Shown here piece after piece: positions 1-4,900 of a stretch of DNA of 13,722 nt (positions within the stretch are counted from its first letter, which is position 1; each line of letters starts with the position of its first letter). A program made the position numbers and the translations under genes. Source of the stretch: CAYTCZ01 sp964436315 (GTDB taxonomy: Bacteria; Actinomycetota; Thermoleophilia; Gaiellales; Gaiellaceae); NCBI GenBank assembly GCA_964436315.1, contig CAYTCZ010000109.1:1-13722 (forward strand), in the 5' to 3' direction. The notes under the pieces were generated by a model. That model saw only the letters and a list, made by a program, of their open reading frames with translations. It was not told where the DNA came from and ran no database searches.

Positions 1-314
1 GGGAGCGGCTCGGCAGGCGAACAGAGGTTCGTTGCCACGGGATTTCCGGGCTTCCTGGGCAACTGTGCTTCCATCAGAGGGGATGGGTCATTCGGCATCG
101 CTCAGAACTTCGCGGCAGAGGCCGCGAGCCCTGCCGGGCCAGCAGGCGTCAACTGAGCCGGCGCTGGTCATGGTCGAGGAGATCTTCAATCCGAGAGAAG
201 TGGGACATCGACAGAACCGTGGTCTTCGGGCACGAAACCTGAAGGCCGCCCGCCACTCGCAGTTCACCCATCCGGGGGACAACCACACGAGAAACCACCC
301 GATTGCAGGTTTAC
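1..314. other. Left edge of window, no supportable gene
   Basis: I see no convincing gene in these bases. A 96-codon frame on the plus strand (from 32) and a 66-codon frame on the minus strand (88-288) are open, but neither product shows a recognisable motif, hydrophobic segment or ribosome-binding site. Open frames of this size are common by chance at this GC content. By position this is the inside of the mobile element, just upstream of its excisionase/integrase pair, so it may hold the control region of those two genes or Xis/integrase binding sites. I could not identify specific repeats or promoter boxes. Confidence 0.4.
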
Positions 315-515
315 ATGCCTAATCGCCTCGGAGACATGAGATCTGAGTCGCTCCTCAGCCCGAAGGAAGTTGCTGAGCTGACCGGCCTCCACGTCGCCGT
401 TGTTCGTCGGGCCATCGCGCGGGGAGAACTGCGGGCGCACAAGCTCTGCTCCCGCCTTAGAATCCGCCGATCGGACTTCGAGGACTGGCTTGAGCGGAAC
501 CTCGTCAGACCGTAG
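315..515 (+). CDS. Excisionase-like DNA-binding protein (helix-turn-helix, MerR/Xis type)
   Basis: This is a small basic protein of about 66 residues. A helix-turn-helix begins at LLSPKEVAELTG and continues through VRRAIARGEL to a beta wing with basic residues (HKLCSRLRIRRSDFEDWL). That is the layout of the excisionase/MerR-like domain found in short Xis proteins, which bind near attachment sites, bend DNA and bias the integrase toward excision. The start is uncertain: TTG at 303, ATG at 315 (AGG-containing sequence 5 bases upstream) and ATG at 336 (GGAG only 2 bases upstream) are in frame, and the conserved part begins after the last of these. The integrase gene starts 10 bases after the stop codon, so the two are probably one operon. 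The same fold occurs in unrelated small regulators, so the Xis role rests mainly on context. Confidence 0.75.
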   Translation: MPNRLGDMRSESLLSPKEVAELTGLHVAVVRRAIARGELRAHKLCSRLRIRRSDFEDWLERNLVRP

Positions 516-525
516 GGTCTGAGGA

Positions 526-1641
526 ATGAGTATTCAGCGCATTCTGCGCAAGAAAGGCTTCGTGTACAAGGTCTGGTGGCGTGAAGGTCACCGCATGCGC
601 AGCCGCACGTTCGACCGAAAGCGAGATGCGCAGGCGTTTGAGGGCCAGCTCCGGGTTATGAAGCGTCGCGGCGACCTCGCCGAACTCGACGCTGGGCGAA
701 TAACGCTTAACGAGTTTGTCGACGATTGGCGGGCTCTCCACGCGGACCCGTTCTTGGCTCCAAAGACCAAGCAGCTCTATGAGTGGCTTCTCCAACGACA
801 CATCCTCCCGCGACTTGGCCACTTGGAGCTTCGTCAGCCCAAGACCGAGACCATCCGGCGCTTCACTAGAGACCTCCTTGAGTCCGAGGCTGGCGCGGTC
901 ACGACCCAGAAGGCCCTAGCACTACTCGGAGGAATTCTCCAACGAGCCGTCGAGTTCGGCCACTTATCGATGAACCCGGCGCGGCTCGTTCCCAAGCCCT
1001 CCCGGCCGCAAAGACGTGCCGTCCATCCGCTCCCGCCCGAAAAGATCGAGGCTCTCCGAGGGCACATGCTAGGAGAAGGGCAGCTTCAGGACGCGACCAT
1101 TATTTCCGTGCTCGCCTACGCTGGACTGAGACCTGGCGAGGCCATGGCGCTCACTTGGGGTGATGTGCGAGAGCGGACTCTCCTCGTCGAGCGTTCAGTC
1201 TCGCTCGGCGAGGTAAGAGCGACGAAGACGCGCCGAACGCGCTCGGTCGACCTACTAAAGCCCTTGGCACAGGACCTCGCCGGGTGGCGCATGGCCTGTG
1301 GACGGCCGAACGCAAAGGCCTTGATCTTTTCGGACTCACGGGGTGGCCCGCTCAACCTCGACAACTGGCGCAGACGTGTCTATCGACCGGCGGCTGAGGC
1401 GATTGGGCTCGAGACGACTGCGCCCTACGATTTACGTCATTCCTTCTGCTCACTCCTGCTGGCAGAAGGGCGCAGCCCGCTAGAAGTCGCCGAGCAGCTC
1501 GGACATTCTCCAGTAATGACGCTTTCCACATACGGACACGTCATTCGCGAGCTGAAAGGCCAGAAGCACCACCTCTCCGCGGAGAGTCTCATCCGCCAAG
1601 CTCGCGCGAGGGAATGCTCACCCATTGCTCACCCACATTGA
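526..1641 (+). CDS. int: Tyrosine recombinase / site-specific integrase of a tRNA-targeting element
   Basis: This 371-residue protein has the three-part layout of phage-type and integrative-element integrases. The N-terminal arm-type DNA-binding domain is basic (SIQRILRKKGF, RSRTFDRKRDAQAF). A SAM-like core-binding domain spans about 58-158 (LNEFVDDW to MNPARLV), and the catalytic domain about 167-345. Visible catalytic residues are Arg202 (AGLRPGE), probable Lys234 (ATKTRR), Arg304 (YDLRHSF), His327 (LGHS) and the nucleophile Tyr336 (STYGHV). The first His of the usual HxxR box is Tyr301, a substitution I recall in related integrases. The ATG at 526 directly follows GAGGA, and another purine-rich AGGG lies about 10 bases upstream. 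The gene ends 57 bases from the 3' end of a tRNA-Gly gene, its likely target. Full length with all key residues, so probably active. Confidence 0.95.
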   Translation: MSIQRILRKKGFVYKVWWREGHRMRSRTFDRKRDAQAFEGQLRVMKRRGDLAELDAGRITLNEFVDDWRALHADPFLAPKTKQLYEWLLQRHILPRLGHLELRQPKTETIRRFTRDLLESEAGAVTTQKALALLGGILQRAVEFGHLSMNPARLVPKPSRPQRRAVHPLPPEKIEALRGHMLGEGQLQDATIISVLAYAGLRPGEAMALTWGDVRERTLLVERSVSLGEVRATKTRRTRSVDLLKPLAQDLAGWRMACGRPNAKALIFSDSRGGPLNLDNWRRRVYRPAAEAIGLETTAPYDLRHSFCSLLLAEGRSPLEVAEQLGHSPVMTLSTYGHVIRELKGQKHHLSAESLIRQARARECSPIAHPH

Positions 1642-1683
1642 ACGGGCGTAGCCCTCATAGCTAACAGAAAAGGGCAGTTTTAC

Positions 1684-1699
1684 AAGGCCTTTCTCGAGA
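1684..1699. repeat. Two abutting 8-bp palindromes at the tRNA 3' boundary (possible attachment-site arm)
   Basis: AAGGCCTT (1684-1691) is followed directly by TCTCGAGA (1692-1699), whose last base is the discriminator position of the tRNA. These lie in the 57-base gap between the integrase stop and the tRNA, where the crossover core and flanking integrase sites of such elements normally sit. The identity core itself would be expected inside the tRNA 3' half, about 1699-1750. No second copy of the tRNA 3' end is visible in the window, so the core cannot be delimited here. Each palindrome alone is unremarkable. Confidence 0.3.
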
Positions 1700-1772
1700 G
1701 CGGATGACGGGACTCGAACCCGTGACCTTCTGCATGGCAAGCAGACGCTCTAGCCAACTGAGCTACATCCGC
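1699..1772 (-). tRNA. tRNA-Gly (anticodon GCC)
   Basis: The minus strand folds into a full 74-nt cloverleaf. It has a 7-bp acceptor stem (GCGGATG with CATCCGC), D stem GCTC/GAGC, anticodon stem TCTGC/GCAGA around loop TTGCCAT, T stem ACGGG/CCCGT with loop TTCGAGT, and discriminator U, as usual for bacterial tRNA-Gly. The anticodon in the loop is GCC, which reads GGC and GGU. CCA is not encoded. The gene lies 30 bases downstream of the RNase H stop codon on the same strand, with a TATACT box just before it. Its 3' end faces the integrase, so it is the probable insertion target, with an intact tRNA restored by the element. Confidence 0.96.
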
Positions 1773-1781
1773 AGCCGTTCG

Positions 1782-1800
1782 AGTATACCCGCCTAGCGGG
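1782..1800 (-). promoter_or_regulatory. Candidate tRNA -10 box and short hairpin between RNase H and tRNA-Gly
   Basis: On the minus strand TATACT (1782-1787) lies 9 bases before the mature tRNA 5' end, a plausible -10 element. Directly upstream is a 5-bp hairpin, CCCGC/GCGGG with a 3-base loop (1788-1800). It could end the preceding operon weakly, although no T-run follows. A TTGACG that overlaps the RNase H stop codon lies only 13 bases from the -10, shorter than the normal 16-18, so the -35 is unconvincing. The tRNA may equally be cut from the operon transcript. Confidence 0.35.
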
Positions 1801-1802
1801 CG

Positions 1803-2225
1803 TCAATCAGATTCGCCGGAGACTAATTCGTCTGCATCGAGCGCCTCGTTCACGAGGCGATCGGCAAGTTCGTTTTGCTCTCGGGCAACCGCGGTGTAGG
1901 TGATTCGTCGTATGCGACGGGCGAACGCCGACGCCTCGAGTGACAGCGTCATCAGTGCTCTGTTCTTGACCCTATAGACCCCGGTCATTTGGTTCACCAC
2001 GAGCTCCGAATCCGAGATCACCTCGAGCTCGTCGACTCCGATCGCGGCCGCCTTCGCAAGGCCTGCGATCAGAGCGCGATACTCGGCGACGTTGTTCGTC
2101 GCCACCCCGATCGGCTCGCCGCGCGCGTCCAACACCGTGCCGTCCTCGGCTTCGAGAACGTAGGCAGCGGCAGCGGGGCCAGGGTTGCCGCGTGCTCCTC
2201 CGTCTGTGTAGAGAGTCGCCTTCAC
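1803..2225 (-). CDS. rnhA: Ribonuclease HI family protein
   Basis: This 140-residue protein matches the RNase HI fold, which cleaves the RNA strand of RNA:DNA hybrids such as R-loops and primer remnants in the cytoplasm. The four acidic metal-binding residues are in place: Asp8 (YTDGG), Glu48 (NNVAEY), Asp72 (ISDSELV) and Asp122 (NELADRL). The Gly-rich turn GGARGNPGPAA after the first Asp is typical. It is a stand-alone domain, without the N-terminal hybrid-binding domain or the C-terminal phosphatase-like domain that accompanies it in some actinobacterial proteins. The start is GTG at 2225, overlapping the previous stop codon as GTGA, and I see no separate Shine-Dalgarno sequence, so translation is probably coupled to the NIF3-like gene. 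It is the last protein gene before tRNA-Gly. Confidence 0.93.
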   Translation of the reverse strand: MKATLYTDGGARGNPGPAAAAYVLEAEDGTVLDARGEPIGVATNNVAEYRALIAGLAKAAAIGVDELEVISDSELVVNQMTGVYRVKNRALMTLSLEASAFARRIRRITYTAVAREQNELADRLVNEALDADELVSGESD

Positions 2226-2548
2226 TCGACGAGTGCGTAGACGTCGAAGGCCGGCTCCTCGTACGGGTGCGCACGTCGGAGCGCCGCGATCACCTCGTCA
2301 TGCCGCTCCGTCGGGAAGACGGTTTCGAGCCGGAACTCAGGCACCCGCTCCTCCACCCCGCTCTGGCCGACCGCCGGTGAGGACTCCTCACCACCGAAGA
2401 ATGTTCCGGTTCCGGCCGTGTACCAGGAGCATCGCTCGTAGTCTCCGATCCGGCCGGCCCCGGCCGCGAAGATCGCATCTCTGACCGAGTCGAGGGCGCT
2501 CTCGGGAACGAAAACGACGAGCTTCCGTTTTCCAATATCTGTGGTCAC
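2222..2548 (-). CDS. NIF3/YqfO-type CutA-like domain protein
   Basis: I place the start at the GTG at 2548, which overlaps the aldehyde dehydrogenase stop as GTGA, giving 108 residues. A longer frame from 2608 would run 64 bases into the upstream gene. The product (KLVVFVPESALDSVRDAIFAAG near the N-terminus, HPYEEPAFDVY near the C-terminus) matches the small CutA/PII-like domain inserted in YqfO-type NIF3 proteins. That domain also occurs alone in many bacteria. The GAGRIGDYERCSW stretch with GTGTFF after it is characteristic. The NIF3 metal-binding halves are absent. Biochemical function is not established; ligand binding or trimer formation is inferred from the CutA-like fold. It overlaps RNase H by 4 bases downstream. 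Confidence 0.82.
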   Translation of the reverse strand: MTTDIGKRKLVVFVPESALDSVRDAIFAAGAGRIGDYERCSWYTAGTGTFFGGEESSPAVGQSGVEERVPEFRLETVFPTERHDEVIAALRRAHPYEEPAFDVYALVE

Positions 2549-4041
2549 TCCGTGTCGATCTGCGCTCGCTGAAGCTTTCCGGAATAGTCGATGTAGAGCG
2601 CCTTCCACTCCGAGTAGAAGTCGAGGGCCGCCTGACCCGCCTCGCGATGGCCGTTCCCGGTTCCTTTCATTCCGCCGAAGGGAAGGTGAACCTCGGCCCC
2701 GGTCGTCCCGGCGTTGACGTACGTGATCCCGGTCCTGAGCTCACGCATCGCCTTGAACGCTTTGTTCACGTCGCGCGTGAAGATGGACGAAGACAGCCCG
2801 AACTCAACTCCGTTGGCAATACAAATCGCTTCGTCCACGTCACGGGCCGGAATCAGTATCGTCGTCGGGCCGAATATCTCCTCCTGCGCGATCCGCATCT
2901 CTGGGTCAGCCTCGGCGAAGACGGTCGGCCGGTAGTAGAAACCCTTGGACAGATCCCCCTCGGTCGCGACCTCCCCTCCGGTGAGCAACTTCGCCCCCTC
3001 GTCGATGCCGATCCGCGTGTAGGAATCGATCTTTTGCAATGCCGTCTCGTTGATGACGGGGCCGACGTCGGTCGCGGGATCGAGGCCGTTTCCCAGCCGG
3101 AGCTTCTCAGCTGCGTCGACAAGCCGTACCTGGATCGCATCGTACGCCGCTCCGGAAGCGATCACCCGACTGGCAGCCGTACAACGCTGTCCCGACGTGC
3201 CGAACGCTGACCAGAGGATTCCGTCTACGGCGAGATCGAGGTCGGCATCGTCCATTACGATCACGGCGTTCTTTCCGCCGAGCTCGAGGTGTACGTTCTT
3301 GAGATGCGGCGCAGCATTCTGTTGCACCTGAATCCCGACCGCCCGTGAACCGGTAAATGAGATCAGCGGCACGTCGGGGTGTTTGACGAGGTGCTCACCG
3401 ACGACCTCTCCAGCACCGTGGACGATATTCAGCACGCCGGGAGGAAGTCCCGCCTCCTCAAGGAGCGCGACGAAATGCTGCGCGAGGAGCGGCGAGTCTT
3501 CAGCCGGCTTGAACACCACGGTGTCGCCGCTGACGAGGGCCGGCGCAATCTTCCAACTGGGAATCGCGATCGGGAAGTTCCACGGGGTGATGGCGCCGAC
3601 CACGCCTACAGGCATTCGGACGCTCATCATGAACTTGTCCGGCAACTCGGACGGGGTCGTATGGCCGAAGAGGCGCCGACCCTCGCCGGCCATATAGAAG
3701 CTCATGTCGATCGCTTCTTGGACATCGCCGCCCGCCTCGTCGCGAACCTTCCCCATCTCGCGAGTCATGAGCTCGGTCAGCTCATCTTTTCGTTCTGTGA
3801 GGAGCTGACCGAACCGGAACAGGATCTCGGCTCGCTTCGGAGCGGGAACCAGTCGCCACGACTCGAACGTTTCGTGCGCTACCGAAACGGCTCGATCGAT
3901 GTCCTCCCTCGTGGAGAGCGGGAAGCGGCCAACGGATTCTCCCGTGGCCGGATCGATGCTGTCGAATAGCTCCTCGCCGGATGAGCTGATCCATTCACCG
4001 CCGACGTAGTTCTTGGCGGTCTGAGTTTCCGAGGCGCTCAC
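2545..4041 (-). CDS. NAD(P)+-dependent aldehyde dehydrogenase
   Basis: A full-length 498-residue member of the aldehyde dehydrogenase superfamily, which oxidises aldehydes to carboxylic acids through a thiohemiacetal. Visible key residues are Asn155 in PWNFP, Lys178 in FKPA (cofactor phosphate or ribose), FTGS at 229-232 (nucleotide fold), the general base Glu253 in ELGGK, the catalytic Cys287 in GQRCTA, and Glu388 in EEIFGP (nicotinamide ribose). The overall pattern resembles semialdehyde-type enzymes such as alpha-ketoglutarate or succinate semialdehyde dehydrogenases, but I cannot fix the substrate. The start is GTG at 4041, with GGAGG about 9 bases upstream, so it has its own ribosome site. 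It begins 27 bases after the Arg-rich small protein and its stop codon overlaps the NIF3-like start. Confidence 0.95.
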   Translation of the reverse strand: MSASETQTAKNYVGGEWISSSGEELFDSIDPATGESVGRFPLSTREDIDRAVSVAHETFESWRLVPAPKRAEILFRFGQLLTERKDELTELMTREMGKVRDEAGGDVQEAIDMSFYMAGEGRRLFGHTTPSELPDKFMMSVRMPVGVVGAITPWNFPIAIPSWKIAPALVSGDTVVFKPAEDSPLLAQHFVALLEEAGLPPGVLNIVHGAGEVVGEHLVKHPDVPLISFTGSRAVGIQVQQNAAPHLKNVHLELGGKNAVIVMDDADLDLAVDGILWSAFGTSGQRCTAASRVIASGAAYDAIQVRLVDAAEKLRLGNGLDPATDVGPVINETALQKIDSYTRIGIDEGAKLLTGGEVATEGDLSKGFYYRPTVFAEADPEMRIAQEEIFGPTTILIPARDVDEAICIANGVEFGLSSSIFTRDVNKAFKAMRELRTGITYVNAGTTGAEVHLPFGGMKGTGNGHREAGQAALDFYSEWKALYIDYSGKLQRAQIDTE

Positions 4042-4068
4042 GTCCGAATGCCTCCGCGAGGGGTGGCC

Positions 4069-4287
4069 CTAGTCTGGCGGGTCAGTCGGAGGGAACGTCC
4101 CCATCGCGCGGCTCCGACGTCGATCGCGCGTCTGTCGCTTGCCTGCCGGCCCCCGCGAACCCTGTCGCCGGTCGGGGCCGCTGCGACGGTCGACGATCAC
4201 GGTGACGTTCGGGTTGTCCTTGTAGTGGGCGACGAGCTTGTCGTAGAGCTCGGCTTCGAGTTCAGGCGGGACGACGCAGTAGATCAC
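4069..4287 (-). CDS. Small Arg-rich protein of unknown function
   Basis: A 72-residue protein I cannot assign to a named family. Residues 1-32 look like a compact alpha/beta unit (MIYCVVPPELEAELYDKLVAH, then a beta strand VTVIVD). Residues 33-60 are strongly basic with repeated Arg/Asp blocks (DRRSGPDRR, RDRRRSR). The last ten or so residues are Pro-rich and probably disordered. The basic tail suggests nucleic acid or ribosome contact, but this is only inference from charge. The start is GTG at 4287, overlapping the upstream stop as GTGA, with no clear ribosome-binding site, so it is probably coupled to the two-CxxC protein. Coding status is supported by this overlap, the packed context and codon-like third-position bias. 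Confidence 0.72.
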   Translation of the reverse strand: MIYCVVPPELEAELYDKLVAHYKDNPNVTVIVDRRSGPDRRQGSRGPAGKRQTRDRRRSRAMGTFPPTDPPD

Positions 4288-4880
4288 AGGCGCGGGATGT
4301 CAGGGGTAATTCGACCGTCCGCCTCGAGAAAGGCATTCCAACTCCTGAAGCGATCGCTGAGCTCCTCGAGTTCATAGCCGCGACCAGCAAGCCGAACGGA
4401 CGGCGAAGAATCGAACGCCACTCTGTACTGGTACCAGGAGATTTCCCAGGCGACGGTGATCACGACCTCAGGATGCGTCCCGGAGAGTGGGACGAGACTG
4501 ACGCGCGGATCACCGAGGCTCCGAGCGATGCCCGCAATCGTCCTCCTATAGGGACTCGCGGCGAAGAGTTCTGCGGACTCCACGATCGCGTGCTCCTGCG
4601 GAGAGAGACGGCGGAGGATCGGGTCCGACATCTCGGACTCGCGATCCTCGCGACGGCCACCAAACAGCCCGAGACCCGGAAGCAGTCTGCGACGACCCGT
4701 CCGCTCGGAGACTGGTACCTCGGGCGGGGTTGGACTCCCTTCGCGCGCCCAGCCACGCTCATGTGCCTCCTCGGTGCAGAGCTCACAGACGTCGACCCAT
4801 TCGTCCTGACCCTGCGTGAAGCGCGTCGCGTGCTCTCCCATGAGAAGCGTCCGTCCGCAGATGCTGCATGCGTGGAGCAT
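4284..4880 (-). CDS. Two-CxxC (putative zinc-binding) protein of unknown function
   Basis: A 198-residue protein. Residues 5-8 (CSIC) and 32-35 (CELC) form a CxxC-x23-CxxC pattern, as in a zinc ribbon or treble clef that begins right at the N-terminus. A linker with Pro and Arg runs to about residue 84. The remaining domain (about 85-198) is mixed alpha/beta: helices around PQEHAIVESAELFAASPYRRTIAGIARSLG, strands around EVVITVAWEISWYQYRV, then a helix LEELSDRFRSWNAFLEADGRI. I do not recognise this domain. The start is ATG at 4880, 20 bases after the EF-G-like stop, with only a weak GGAAA upstream. It shares a 4-base overlap with the Arg-rich protein downstream, so the two are likely made together. 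Confidence 0.8.
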   Translation of the reverse strand: MLHACSICGRTLLMGEHATRFTQGQDEWVDVCELCTEEAHERGWAREGSPTPPEVPVSERTGRRRLLPGLGLFGGRREDRESEMSDPILRRLSPQEHAIVESAELFAASPYRRTIAGIARSLGDPRVSLVPLSGTHPEVVITVAWEISWYQYRVAFDSSPSVRLAGRGYELEELSDRFRSWNAFLEADGRITPDIPRL

Positions 4881-4900
4881 GCTCTGTTTCCGAACACTGG

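Noticed and set aside
32..322. 96-codon frame at the left edge
   Set aside because: No motif, no ribosome-binding site, and it overlaps the excisionase-like gene start; kept only as unassigned sequence.
2647..3969. Plus-strand frames of 187 and 196 codons opposite the aldehyde dehydrogenase
   Set aside because: They mirror conserved ALDH codons, and have no ribosome site or motif.
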